Part shown: piece after piece, positions 8,910 to 17,701 of the stretch
Position numbering within the stretch: position 1 is the first letter of the stretch
Layout of the letters: every line of letters starts with the position of its first letter
Assembly: GCA_964506245.1 (NCBI GenBank)
Contig: CAZDKK010000017.1
Coordinates: 17,098-81,097 of the forward strand
Source of the DNA: CAZDKK01 sp964506245
GTDB taxonomy: Bacteria > Eisenbacteria > RBG-16-71-46 > CAIMUX01 > WJJG01
Length of the DNA stretch: 64,000 nucleotides
Direction: 5' to 3'
The notes under the pieces: generated by a model
The model's input: only the letters and a program-made list of their open reading frames with translations
What the model was told of the DNA's origin: nothing
Databases searched by the model: none
Translations under genes and position numbers: made by a program

Positions 8910-9111
8910 ATTCAGACGAGCACTCCTTCCGGGCGGGAGCACTTGGGCACTCGGGTGGTCGTCGGGGAAGGAATCAAAGGCGAAGGACCGCATTCGCCGA
9001 GCGGCCTGGTCATGCATCCAGACTTCATCACCACCGCCCCCGGTCCCCGGGCCCTGGCGCAGCTGCGCTCCGCACCAAGCGCAATCCCCGTGCCCGGGGA
9101 CGGTGCCCGGG

Positions 9112-10182
9112 CTACGCCGCGGCGGCCGGACCCAGGTGACCCGCAAACAGCCTGCGCCGCAGGATCTGCGACCAGCGCAGCGGGCGATCGATCACCCCGG
9201 CCCGCATGGCGGCCGTCTCGGCCGGCCCGGACTCCTTCTCGCGCCGCTTCTTGACGAAGTCGCGCCAGACGACGAAGACCGCCAGGCGCTCGAAGGCTGC
9301 CCGCGCGCACTTGCTGAAGGCGATCGTCTCGCGCCGGTGGTTGGCGCTGCCGTGGCGCAGGAGCAAGTCGGCCAGGTTGACGGGGAACAGCGGGTTGTGC
9401 TGCGTGCGCCGCTCGGTCGAGGGGGTGATCTGGTGGATGAAGCGGGGGCAGTCGGGGACCTGGTCCCGCAGGCGGCGCAGGGCACGCGGGTAGGCGGGGT
9501 GGTCGTCGGAGTAGAGGAGCAGGGTGTGATCGGGCACCCGTGGGAGCCACGGGCGCAGGAGCTCCGCGATACCCAGTTCGACCGCCTTGGGATCGGGTCG
9601 TCCGAGGCGGCGCTCGAGCTGCGCCCGCTTGAGCTTCTGGGCCGGGGTCATGGAGCCCTTGCGGCGCAGGGGGCTATAGGTGAAGCCGTAGATCATCCAG
9701 CTGTCGGCCCCTGCGGCGAGGTTCGCGTGGAAGGGGAAGTACTGGGAACGGGCGAAGGACTCGAAGCCGTCGATGACGAGGGCCTCACGCAGCACGGCGT
9801 CCTGGAGCCGGGTGTCGAGGAACAGCCGGCAGTGTCGGCCCAGACGCCCGGTGTGGCGGGCGACGGTGGTGTGGGTCGTTCCCAGGATGCGGGCCATCTG
9901 GCGCAGGCCGGGTCCCTCGGGGAGCCAGGCGGCGATGGGAATGAACAGATGTCGCAGGCGCAAGCCGCAGGTGGAGGAGAAGGTGCGAGCCGAGAAGTTG
10001 CAGCCGCAGTGAGTGCAGCGGAAGGCCTGGATGCGCCGCTGGTCGGAGGGGCGCACGAAGGAGCCGCGACGGACGAACCGCCAGTGAGGATCGGGGCGAT
10101 GAAAGCGGCACTCGGGATTGGGGCAATGGGGCGGGAGGAAGCCGCCCTGGCGCCGGCCGGGGTGTCGGTGTGAAGTGTCCAC
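9112..10182 (-). CDS. Zinc-ribbon DDE-type transposase
   Basis: 356 aa, GTG start at 10182. The N-terminus has two Cys pairs (CPNPEC and, about 40 residues later, CTHCGCNFS), a zinc ribbon of the kind found in IS1/IS1595-like transposases. A helix-turn-helix-like stretch follows (LRQMARILGTTHTTVARH). Candidate catalytic acidic residues are VIDGFESF, LLYSDDHPAY and the Glu in NHRRETIAF, near the conserved NPLFPVNLADLLLRH. I recognise the general type from many environmental genomes but cannot assign an IS family by name. It is the only gene in the element bounded by the 31-bp repeats. No strong Shine-Dalgarno is seen, common for transposases kept at low level. Confidence 0.85.
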   Translation of the reverse strand: MDTSHRHPGRRQGGFLPPHCPNPECRFHRPDPHWRFVRRGSFVRPSDQRRIQAFRCTHCGCNFSARTFSSTCGLRLRHLFIPIAAWLPEGPGLRQMARILGTTHTTVARHTGRLGRHCRLFLDTRLQDAVLREALVIDGFESFARSQYFPFHANLAAGADSWMIYGFTYSPLRRKGSMTPAQKLKRAQLERRLGRPDPKAVELGIAELLRPWLPRVPDHTLLLYSDDHPAYPRALRRLRDQVPDCPRFIHQITPSTERRTQHNPLFPVNLADLLLRHGSANHRRETIAFSKCARAAFERLAVFVVWRDFVKKRREKESGPAETAAMRAGVIDRPLRWSQILRRRLFAGHLGPAAAA

Positions 10183-10282
10183 GCCGGCGAGAGAAGCGAA
10201 CCAGGTGCCAGCGCATCCGGGGCTGGAGAATCTGCGGCGAAGAGCCCCCGAACCGTCCTTCCCCGCGGACTATCCGGGCCGC

Positions 10283-10313
10283 CCATCACAGATCTTCGAA
10301 CCACAACCTGCGC
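10283..10313 (-). repeat. Right terminal inverted repeat of IS
   Basis: Inverted partner of 8879-8909 (30 of 31 positions identical). It lies 51 bp before a TATAAT box that may serve the downstream carboxypeptidase gene. Confidence 0.85.
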
Positions 10314-10363
10314 TGTTTCGTCTCCGGCCCCACTTCCACCCACCGCCCAGCGGCCGCTACGCT

Positions 10364-10369
10364 TATAAT
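10364..10369 (+). promoter_or_regulatory. -10 element before M14 carboxypeptidase gene
   Basis: TATAAT 66 nt upstream of the start at 10435. It lies in the short gap between the IS right end (10313) and the gene. No recognisable -35 is found 17 nt upstream (CACCGC), so the IS insertion may have displaced original upstream control DNA. Confidence 0.4.
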
Positions 10370-10434
10370 GAAGGGTTAGCTCTCCGGCCACCGGGGCCGG
10401 CGGACGGGCACACTTGGGGGTGAGGAGGACAGAG

Positions 10435-13188
10435 ATGACGCCGCGCGCTGCAGCGAAACGGATCGCGAGGATCCTGCTGGTGTCCCTGATCGGGGCGCCC
10501 GTGTTTCTGGGTCTCGGGGCTCGGGCCGGGCAGGAACCCTATGAGCAGATCCGGGTCCTGGTGGGGCCGGACACGGACCGGTCCCAGATCTTCTTCCACC
10601 CCGATCTGGAGCTGATGAAGCTCGAGGAGGATGCGCTCACCCTCCTGTCGCGCCCAGAACTGACCGCGGAGCTGCGCGCGCGCGGCCTCGGGGTGGAGGT
10701 CGAGATCCCCGACCTCGAGGCTTACTACGCGACGCGTGCGGGGGGACTGCGCGACTACGGCATCTGGCACACCTACGCCGAGATGCGGGATGAGATGGTC
10801 GCCATCCACGCCGAGTTCCCCAACCTGACCACCGCGCCGGCCTCGATCGGGACAACCGGCGAGGGGCGTGCGTTGTGGGCGATGAAGGTCTCGGACAATC
10901 CCAACGTCCAGGAAGACGAGCCCGAGGTGCTCTTCGACGGCGTCCACCATGCGCGCGAGATCATGTCGCTCGAGATCCCGCTGCATTTCATCCGCTATCT
11001 CTGCGAGAACTACGGCACGGACCCGGTGATCACCTACATCGTGGACAACCGCCAAGTCTGGTTCGTGCCGATGGTCAACGCGGACGGCTTCGTCTACAAC
11101 GAGATCATGAGCCCCTCGGGCGGCGGCATGTGGCGCAAGAACCGCCGGGACAATGGGACGCCCGGATGTGAAGGCGTCGACGTCAATCGCAACTACACCT
11201 TCCAGTGGGGCGGCACGGGCTCCTCGGGCAACCCCTGCGATGAGACCTACCGCGGCCCCTGGGCCGGATCCGAGCCCGAGATCGCCGCCCACATGGCCTT
11301 CATCAACACGCACAACTTCGCCGCCTGGCAGACGTATCACAGCGTCGTCGGGGCGATCCTCTTCCCCTGGGGCTACTCCACCCAGCCGACGCCCGACCAC
11401 GCGCGCTTCCAGCGCCTCTGTGCGGAGATGGTCCGGGACAGTCACTATGACTACGGCCAGTGTTCGACCTATCTCTACATGGTGAGCGGCGGCTCCATCG
11501 ATTGGGGGTACGGTGCGACGACCGAGCACCCGTTGATCTTCGCGGTGACCACCGAGATCGGCGGCAGTGGCTTCTGGCCGGACCCGAGCGAGCGCGACGG
11601 CCTGATCGCCGAGAACTTGTACAGCAACATCCACCTTTGTCTGGTGGCGGGAGGCTACCTCGACATCGACGATCTCGCTGTCACGGGCGGCGATGGCAAC
11701 GGCCAGCTCGATCCCGGCGAGACCGCCACGCTCGCTCCCAGCGCGACCAACCTGGGCGTGAGATACGCGGTGACCAACGCGCGGGTCACGGTGGCCTGCG
11801 ACGATCCCTACGTGGTCCTGCATGCGGCGCAGAGCGTGCTCGGGACGATCAACGCCGGACAGACGGTGACCGGCGGCACCCCGGCCCTCGACGTCAGCGT
11901 GGATGCGAGCTGCCCCCAAGGGCGCCAGGTCGACTTCCGCCTCCGGCTGGAGGCCGACGGGTGTCTCCCCACCGAGGAGACGGTTGGCCTCGTGGTCGGC
12001 GTGCGCCCCATGCTCTACGGCTGTGACTTCGAGAGCGCGGCGCACGGCTGGACGCAGGACCCGTCGCACACCGCCCAATCCGGCGCGTACGTGCGCGTCG
12101 ACCCGATCGGCACCGCCCATCAGCCGGAATTCGACACGACGCCGGACCCGGGCGTTAATGCCTGGATCACGCTGCAGAACCCCGGTGGCCAGGTCGGCTA
12201 CGACGTCGACAACGGGATCGCCGCGACCCGCTCCCCCACGATCGACCTCTCGGGCGTCGGCAGCGCGCGGCTCGACATGAACTACTTCTTCGGCCAGAAC
12301 GAGGAGGGTGACGATCCGGGCGACTTCTTCCGCATCGACGTCTCCAATGATGGCGGCGCCACCTACCCCGCCAACCTCGTCCTGATCGGGGACGTCAACC
12401 ACGGCCCCGACTGGCTCAACCTGGAGGTGCGCCTCGACGAGTATCTCGCGCTCACGAGTCAGATGGTCATCCGCATCCAGACCTGCGACGGCACCGCCTC
12501 GGGCGACATCATCGAGGGCGGCACGGATGATGTCTTCATCTACAGCGGCGGTTCGGGCAACGAGCCCCCGACGCAGCCCGTGCTGCTTTCGCCGCCCGCC
12601 GGGGCGACCGGCGTGCCCCTGGCGCCGGAGCTGGTCGTCGAGAATGCGACCGACCCCGAGGGCGATCCGCTCACCTACGGCTTCCGCGTCTACGCCGATC
12701 CGGAGCTGACGGTGCTTATCGCCGCGGCCGACGGGATCGCCGAGGGCACGGCCGGTACGACCGCATGGACCGTGGCGCCGCCGCTCGATCCGGAGCAGAC
12801 GTACACCTGGCGGGCCTATGCGGCCGACCCGGTGCTGCGCGGCCTCTACGCGCCGGCCGCGGAGTTCACGACCGCGGCCGGGGGCTCGAGCGTGAGCGAG
12901 ATCCCGCCGGCGGGCGGTCTGGCCCTGGCCGCGGGGCCCAACCCGGCGCGCGGCGCGGTGGCCATCCGGTACTATGCCTCCGCGACCGCGAACGCGCGGA
13001 TCGAGATCGTGGACCTCGCCGGCCGCATCGTGCGCACGTTGCCCGTTGCGTTCGGGACGCCGGGCTGGCACGAGGTGGCGTGGGACGGCCGCGACGGCGC
13101 GGGTCGCCCGGCGGGAGCCGGCACGTACTGGGTGCGCCTGGCGCAGCCGGGGGAGAGGCGCGCGGTGCGCGTCCTGCACCTGAGGTAG
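10435..13188 (+). CDS. Secreted zinc carboxypeptidase (M14) with C-terminal sorting domain
   Basis: 917 aa from the ATG at 10435 (TGAGGAGG at 10421-10428). An N-terminal signal peptide ends near ARA (about residue 31). The M14 domain (about 95-405) shows the zinc ligands HHAREIMSLE (about 172), substrate/active-site elements NADGF, NRNY (about 252) and TYHS (about 300), and the catalytic Glu in TTEIGG (about 372). A beta-sandwich beginning GQLDPGETATL follows, shared with the C1 protease at 45360-47969. Then come a jelly-roll-like region and an Ig/FN3-like segment. The end is a FlgD-like domain (GPNPARG, DLAGRIVRTL, WDGRDGAG) closing HLR. It removes C-terminal residues from extracellular peptides. 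The beta-helix gene follows after 43 nt, probably in the same transcript. Confidence 0.9.
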   Translation: MTPRAAAKRIARILLVSLIGAPVFLGLGARAGQEPYEQIRVLVGPDTDRSQIFFHPDLELMKLEEDALTLLSRPELTAELRARGLGVEVEIPDLEAYYATRAGGLRDYGIWHTYAEMRDEMVAIHAEFPNLTTAPASIGTTGEGRALWAMKVSDNPNVQEDEPEVLFDGVHHAREIMSLEIPLHFIRYLCENYGTDPVITYIVDNRQVWFVPMVNADGFVYNEIMSPSGGGMWRKNRRDNGTPGCEGVDVNRNYTFQWGGTGSSGNPCDETYRGPWAGSEPEIAAHMAFINTHNFAAWQTYHSVVGAILFPWGYSTQPTPDHARFQRLCAEMVRDSHYDYGQCSTYLYMVSGGSIDWGYGATTEHPLIFAVTTEIGGSGFWPDPSERDGLIAENLYSNIHLCLVAGGYLDIDDLAVTGGDGNGQLDPGETATLAPSATNLGVRYAVTNARVTVACDDPYVVLHAAQSVLGTINAGQTVTGGTPALDVSVDASCPQGRQVDFRLRLEADGCLPTEETVGLVVGVRPMLYGCDFESAAHGWTQDPSHTAQSGAYVRVDPIGTAHQPEFDTTPDPGVNAWITLQNPGGQVGYDVDNGIAATRSPTIDLSGVGSARLDMNYFFGQNEEGDDPGDFFRIDVSNDGGATYPANLVLIGDVNHGPDWLNLEVRLDEYLALTSQMVIRIQTCDGTASGDIIEGGTDDVFIYSGGSGNEPPTQPVLLSPPAGATGVPLAPELVVENATDPEGDPLTYGFRVYADPELTVLIAAADGIAEGTAGTTAWTVAPPLDPEQTYTWRAYAADPVLRGLYAPAAEFTTAAGGSSVSEIPPAGGLALAAGPNPARGAVAIRYYASATANARIEIVDLAGRIVRTLPVAFGTPGWHEVAWDGRDGAGRPAGAGTYWVRLAQPGERRAVRVLHLR

Positions 13189-13231
13189 GCGCCGCCCATC
13201 TGTCCGGCACCCCCCGAGGAGGCCTGGGCCC

Positions 13232-14884
13232 GTGCGATGGATCCTCACTCTGCTGGCGCTGCTGGCCTGCACCCGGCCAGCGGCGCCCGCGACTTACACA
13301 GTCCTGCCGGACGGCTCGGGAGACTACCCGACCCTCCAGGCCGCGGTCGATGCAGCCGTGTCGGGCGACGTGATCGAGCTCGGCCCCGGCACCTTCAGCG
13401 GCGATGGCAACCGCGACATCGATCTCACCGGCCGAGCTCTGCACATCTGCGCCCGGGACGGCGTCGCGGCGACCTGCATCCTCGACTGCCAGGGCAGCCC
13501 GAGCGCGCCCCATCGCGCCTTCGTCTTCACGAGCGGCGAGGGCGCGGCGACGATCCTCGAGAACCTGACCCTCACCGGCGGCTGCGCCTGGCGCACCCAC
13601 GCGGGCGCCCCGACCGCGGATGCACGCGGGGGCGCGATCTACTGCGCGGGGGCTTCGCCGACGATCCGCGACTGCGTGCTCAGCGGGAGCACGGCCGAGT
13701 TCGAGGGCGGCGCGCTCTTCGCGGCCGAGGGTGCCGCACCCGTGCTCGAGGATTGCGTGCTGTCGGCCAACCACGCCACCAGCGGGGGCGGCGCGTTCTG
13801 CCACAGCGCCACGGCGTCCCTGGATGGCTGCAGCTTCACGGAGAACACCGCCCGCAGCGGCGCCGGCCTCGGCGCACGCCAGTCCCCGATCTCGCTAAGT
13901 GCCTGCACGTTCGTGGACAACGCGGCGTCGTTGGGGGGCGGCGGGGCCAGCCTGGACAATGCTGAGGGGGCGGAGTTCTCCACCTGCGCGTTCAACGGCA
14001 ACAGCGCTGGCTACGGCGGTGCGGTCTCCTGCTTCAACGGGGGCACGCCCGCGTTCACCGGCTGCACCTTCGCCGGCAACCTGGCTACCGGTTCGGGCGA
14101 CTGGCCCACGGGATGCGGCGGTGGCCTGTTCACGGACGTCTTCGCCTCCCCGGTGCTCACGACCTGCGACTTCCACGACAACGGGGCTGGGGCGGACGGC
14201 GGGGGCATCTACACCAACGGCGCGCAGACGCACATCGAAGATTGTATGTTCAAGGAAAACACCGCCGGCACCAGCGGGGGTGGTCTCTACGGCGACAGCG
14301 ACTTCCTCGAGGTGAGCGATTGTCTGCTGAGGGACAACGCGGCTGTCTCCGGCGGCGGGGCTTTTCTGCACGGCGGCTTTCCGACCCTGAGCGATTGCAC
14401 GTTCTACGCCAACGAGGCGACGGCCGGCGGAGGCATCGCGCTCCAGGCCGGCACGTGCACGCTGGTCGCCTGCACGCTGCACCGCAACAGCGCGTCGCGC
14501 GGAGGAGGGCTGGTGGCGCTCGCCGGCACGAGGCTCTCGCTGGAGAGGGTGCTCGTCGCATCCGGGAGCGCCGGGGAAGGCGTGGCCTGCGACGGATGCA
14601 CCGAGATTTCCCTGACCTGCTGCAATATCTTCGGCAACGCGGGCGGAGACTACGACGATCCGGCGATCTCCGATCAGCTCGGGACGAGCGGCAATGTCGC
14701 GGCCAGCCCGCATTTCTGCTATGCCTACCCGCAGCGCTACGAGGTCTGGTCCGTGCACGAGGACTCGCCTTGCGCGCCGGCGCAATCGGCGTGCGGGCTC
14801 ATCGGCGCATGGGGCGCCGACTGCAGCGACACGCCGGTGCGCGCGGCGAGCTGGGGTGAGATCAAGGCCGTCTTTCGTCCGTAG
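13232..14884 (+). CDS. Secreted right-handed beta-helix (Pmp-like) protein
   Basis: 550 aa, GTG start at 13232 with GAGGAGG about 13 nt upstream. A short signal peptide (MRWILTLLALLACTRPAAPA) precedes GSGDYPTLQAAVDAA, the standard opening of polymorphic-outer-membrane-type beta-helices. More than ten repeats follow with GGA(I/L/F) and NxA motifs, each a coil. The C-terminal CCNIFGNAGGDY, LGTSGNVAASPHFC and SPC segments match the C25 protease (around 1850-2060) closely, so the two share an ancestral cassette. Unlike the protease, this protein has no FlgD-like tail. Probably an extracellular adhesin or glycan-binding scaffold; several Cys pairs suggest disulfides. Function is not known. Confidence 0.82.
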   Translation: MRWILTLLALLACTRPAAPATYTVLPDGSGDYPTLQAAVDAAVSGDVIELGPGTFSGDGNRDIDLTGRALHICARDGVAATCILDCQGSPSAPHRAFVFTSGEGAATILENLTLTGGCAWRTHAGAPTADARGGAIYCAGASPTIRDCVLSGSTAEFEGGALFAAEGAAPVLEDCVLSANHATSGGGAFCHSATASLDGCSFTENTARSGAGLGARQSPISLSACTFVDNAASLGGGGASLDNAEGAEFSTCAFNGNSAGYGGAVSCFNGGTPAFTGCTFAGNLATGSGDWPTGCGGGLFTDVFASPVLTTCDFHDNGAGADGGGIYTNGAQTHIEDCMFKENTAGTSGGGLYGDSDFLEVSDCLLRDNAAVSGGGAFLHGGFPTLSDCTFYANEATAGGGIALQAGTCTLVACTLHRNSASRGGGLVALAGTRLSLERVLVASGSAGEGVACDGCTEISLTCCNIFGNAGGDYDDPAISDQLGTSGNVAASPHFCYAYPQRYEVWSVHEDSPCAPAQSACGLIGAWGADCSDTPVRAASWGEIKAVFRP

Positions 14885-14906
14885 CCACCATCACCGCCAC
14901 GCCCCG

Positions 14907-14928
14907 TGTCACCGGCCCCGGCGTGACA
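14907..14928. terminator. Bidirectional hairpin between convergent genes
   Basis: TGTCAC (14907-14912) pairs with GTGACA (14923-14928); the loop CGGCCCCGGC can pair further. It lies between the ends of the beta-helix gene (14884) and the response regulator gene (14943), so could end both transcripts. Confidence 0.4.
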
Positions 14929-14942
14929 GGTCCCACGCCGGC

Positions 14943-15737
14943 TCAGGCGTCCATCAACTCCCGCAACCGCGCGTACCCGCTCCGGCTGATCGGGATCTGC
15001 CGCCCGTCGCGCAGAATGGCCACGCGGCTGTCCTTCGAGAAGGGCTCGATGCGGGCGATCCGGTCCAGGGCGATGAGGTGCGAGCGGTGGACGCGGACGA
15101 ATCGCCGGGGGTCGAGCTGGCCCTCCAGCTCCGCGAGCGTCTGCTGCTTGAGCCACGTGCGGCCCTCGGCGTGCAGCGACACGTAGTCGTCCTCCGCCTC
15201 GGCCCAATCGAGCCGGTCGACCGGGATGACGTGAACCTTGGCCCCATTGCGCACCACGATCCGCTCGGCCCAGCGGTCCGGCCCCCGGGCGGCGGCCGCG
15301 ATCCGGGAGGCGAGCAGACCCGAGACCGAGGGCGAGGCCGCCGCGGCCGCGGCGCCGGGCCCGCGGCCGAGGCGTCCGCGGGCTTGCTCGAGGGCGGCCG
15401 CGAGGCGTTCGCGCCCGAACGGCTTGAGGAGGTAGTCCACGGCGTGAACCTCGAAGGCCCGCAGGGCATACTCATCGTACGCGGTGCAGAAGATCACGGC
15501 CGGCTGCGGCGAGACGAGCTCGAGCACCTCGAAGCCATCGAGCTTCGGCATCTGGACGTCGAGGAAGACGAGGTCGGGGGTCAGCTCGCCGATTGCCTTG
15601 ACCGCCTCGAAGCCGTTGGCGCACTCGGCCACGACCTCCACCTCCGGGTGCGCGGCGAGATACTCGCGCAGGAGCGCGCGGGCCGGCGCCTCGTCATCCA
15701 CCAGTACGACGCGGATTGGCACTGCGGGCTTCTCCAT
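14943..15737 (-). CDS. LytTR-family response regulator
   Basis: 264 aa from the ATG at 15737 (MEKPAVPIRVVLVDDE). The receiver domain (about 8-125) has the acidic pocket VDDE, phosphoacceptor Asp in VFLDVQMP and the Lys in YLLKPFG. After an Ala/Gly-rich linker, residues of about 165-260 form a LytTR DNA-binding domain (RIVVRNG, YVSLHAEGRTWL, RFVRVHRSHLIALDRI). It acts as the transcription factor partner of the LytS-type kinase, whose gene ends 11 nt upstream. The gene is last in a four-gene minus-strand unit with LiaF-like and DUF5668 membrane proteins, suggesting control of an envelope-stress or cell-surface response. LytTR regulators usually bind paired direct repeats about 10 bp apart; none was identified here. 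Confidence 0.9.
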   Translation of the reverse strand: MEKPAVPIRVVLVDDEAPARALLREYLAAHPEVEVVAECANGFEAVKAIGELTPDLVFLDVQMPKLDGFEVLELVSPQPAVIFCTAYDEYALRAFEVHAVDYLLKPFGRERLAAALEQARGRLGRGPGAAAAAASPSVSGLLASRIAAAARGPDRWAERIVVRNGAKVHVIPVDRLDWAEAEDDYVSLHAEGRTWLKQQTLAELEGQLDPRRFVRVHRSHLIALDRIARIEPFSKDSRVAILRDGRQIPISRSGYARLRELMDA

Positions 15738-15748
15738 CGCGGGCGTCC

Positions 15749-16837
15749 TCAACGCGGGTCCGAGGCCGCACCCCCGGGGGGAGTCTCCCTCGCGGGCAGC
15801 GCCAGCACCACCCGGAAGACACCCGGTCCGGGGGTGATGGCCAGATGCGCGTCGCGCCCCCCGAGGGCCGCGAGCCGCCGGCGGACATTGCCCAGTCCGG
15901 TCCCGGTCCCCGGACGGCGCTCCTCGCCCTCGTCCGTGGGGTTCTCCAGGGAGACGACCAGGTGACCCTCGCGCCGGTCGGCCTCGAGTCGCAGCGTGCC
16001 CTGCTCCAGCCGGCGGGCGATGCCGTGCTTGACCGCGTTCTCGACCAGCGGCTGGAGCAAGAGCGGCGGGAGCTGGCAGGGGAGCGCCGCCGGATCGACC
16101 CGTTGCTCGACCTGTAGCCGCTCCCCGAAGCGCACGCGCTCGATCGCCAGGTAGCGATCCACGAGGGCCAGCTCCTCGGCCAGCGTGACGGAGTCCTGTC
16201 CCCCCAGGCGGAGCGTCAGGCGCAGGAAGTCCCCTAGCTTCTCGCACATGCGGCGCGCGCCCTCGGGATCCGGGCCGATCAGCGCGTTGATCGAGTTCAG
16301 GCTGTTAAAGAGAAAGTGCGGGCTCAACTGCGCCCTGAGGGCGCGCAGCTCCGCCTCACGCGCGTGGACCTGAGACTCCAGTGCGCGCCGCTCCGCGGCA
16401 TGGGATTCCCACACCGCCACGAACAGGTAGTGGATCACGGCCGAGAGCAGATACAGCAGCACGCCCGATGCGAACAGCACGACCAGGTCGCGGGTGAGTG
16501 TCCCCGTCGGCAAGGGTGGAAAAGACAGCCGCGTCAGCGCGGCGGCCCAGCCGGCACCGAGCAGGGTCCAGACGCCGCTCGCCAGCACCGCGGCGGCGAG
16601 CTGCACGGCGCCCACCCGTGTGGGCGGCGTGCGGGCGATGGGATGCGCCCGGCAGACCCACCACGCCGAGAGGCAGATGATGCCATACACGAGCGCGAGC
16701 GGCGTGATGAAGGCGATCTCGTGCAGGTAGGGCCGCGGGCCAATCGCGGCGAAGACCGGCGCGAGCAGGAGCCCGAAGGCGAGGCATGCCAGCAGGTAGA
16801 GCAGGAACCGCGCCGGTCTGCCGAACATGGGGTGCAT
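15749..16837 (-). CDS. LytS/YehU-type sensor histidine kinase
   Basis: 362 aa. Four hydrophobic segments in residues 8-160 form a membrane sensor without a large periplasmic domain. A short coiled coil (ERRALESQVHAREAELRAL) leads to the His_kinase domain with phosphorylatable His in QLSPHFLFNSLNSINAL (about 195). The ATP-binding part has QPLVENAVKHGI (N box) and TGTGLGNVRRRL (G box). The DGD-like F box is weak, as usual in this family. It probably phosphorylates the LytTR regulator just downstream; the start lies 3 nt from the stop of the LiaF-like gene, so the genes are co-translated. Intramembrane sensing together with the LiaF-like protein is likely by analogy with LiaFSR. Confidence 0.88.
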   Translation of the reverse strand: MHPMFGRPARFLLYLLACLAFGLLLAPVFAAIGPRPYLHEIAFITPLALVYGIICLSAWWVCRAHPIARTPPTRVGAVQLAAAVLASGVWTLLGAGWAAALTRLSFPPLPTGTLTRDLVVLFASGVLLYLLSAVIHYLFVAVWESHAAERRALESQVHAREAELRALRAQLSPHFLFNSLNSINALIGPDPEGARRMCEKLGDFLRLTLRLGGQDSVTLAEELALVDRYLAIERVRFGERLQVEQRVDPAALPCQLPPLLLQPLVENAVKHGIARRLEQGTLRLEADRREGHLVVSLENPTDEGEERRPGTGTGLGNVRRRLAALGGRDAHLAITPGPGVFRVVLALPARETPPGGAASDPR

Positions 16838-16840
16838 CGG

Positions 16841-17701
16841 CTAGCGCCCCCCGCTCGGACCCTGCTCCCGGGTTGCATCGTTCGACCCGGACCAGGATTC
16901 GCCCGCCGGATGAAACCCCCGCCGATCACGCCAGCGCGCGTGCTTCTGTGTGGCGTCGTCTGCGTGCTTCACGTCGACGCCCCCCATCACGGCCAGCCCT
17001 CGCACCGTGAGCGTGGGCGCATTGGGGTCCGCGGGTGGCACCGTCGAGTCCTCGAACCCACCGAGCAGCGGTGTCACGTGCCCGATCACACGCCAGCCCT
17101 CCGGAACAATCAGATCGACCCCGCCGAACATGGCAAGAACATCGATCATCGCGCCGCCCGGCGCAAGCTTGGCGCTGCGCAGGTCGACGTCCACCCCTCC
17201 CATGATCGCGTTCACCTCGCCCCCGCGGAAGGACTCCGAAACGACCTTCCGTTCGATGCCTCCCATGACGACGAACGCGCTGAGAACGGGTTCTCGCTCC
17301 GTGTCCGGGGATCGGAATGCGCCCCCGCGCCAGGCGCGCAGAACCAGCATCGCGCCGATGAAGATCAGTGCGACGGGCCAGAGATCGAAGATGCTGTATT
17401 CGACGAGCTCGAACTCATACAGGAGCAGCCAGCCGCCGATCAGGGCCCAGATCAGGCCGGCCAGCGGGCGCCTCCGGCAGAGGAGCCCGGTCAGCATGCA
17501 GAGCCCCCAGGCCAGGAGGAGCACCGGCCAGTAGCGGGTCACGTCCTGCGCGTCGATGACGTGCAGGTTGTCCAGCGTCCATAGCACACCGAAAGCAAGG
17601 AGCAGCAAGCCGAAGACCATGCGTCCGGTGAGCCAGTTCCGGGAGGTCCGGCGGGCGACCTGCGGTCCGAAGGCCCCGGTGCGATCGTAGGATTCAGACA
17701 T
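16841..17701 (-). CDS. LiaF-like membrane protein
   Basis: 286 aa. Four hydrophobic segments between residues 28 and 125 belong to a DUF5668-type membrane region. The C-terminal soluble part (about 140-250) shows the repeating MGG motif of the LiaF-like beta-helix: VVMGGIERK, IMGGVDVDLR, MFGGVDLIVPEG, VMGGVDVK. In Firmicutes, LiaF inhibits the LiaS kinase and links it to envelope stress. Here it sits directly upstream of a LytS-type kinase (3-nt gap) instead of a LiaS-type one. Its start overlaps the preceding DUF5668 gene by 8 nt, implying translational coupling. The C-terminal 40 residues are polar and low-complexity. Confidence 0.8.
   Translation of the reverse strand: MSESYDRTGAFGPQVARRTSRNWLTGRMVFGLLLLAFGVLWTLDNLHVIDAQDVTRYWPVLLLAWGLCMLTGLLCRRRPLAGLIWALIGGWLLLYEFELVEYSIFDLWPVALIFIGAMLVLRAWRGGAFRSPDTEREPVLSAFVVMGGIERKVVSESFRGGEVNAIMGGVDVDLRSAKLAPGGAMIDVLAMFGGVDLIVPEGWRVIGHVTPLLGGFEDSTVPPADPNAPTLTVRGLAVMGGVDVKHADDATQKHARWRDRRGFHPAGESWSGSNDATREQGPSGGR

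Larger units (their letters stand above)
8879..10313 (-). mobile_element. Complete insertion sequence with 31-bp inverted repeats
   Basis: About 1435 bp. The left end (8879-8909) and right end (10283-10313) are inverted copies of one 31-bp sequence with a single mismatch, containing GGTTCGAAGATCTGTGATGG. One transposase gene (9112-10182, minus) lies between them, with about 200 nt of noncoding DNA at its 3' side. The near-identity of the repeats and the intact gene suggest a recent, possibly active insertion between fba and the carboxypeptidase gene. I see no convincing target-site duplication; GCGC occurs at both borders but is self-complementary and uninformative. Confidence 0.85.

Noticed and set aside
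9089..9114. GTGCCCGGG direct repeat inside the IS
   Set aside because: Two short copies next to the transposase stop codon in a very GC-rich stretch; not distinguishable from chance.
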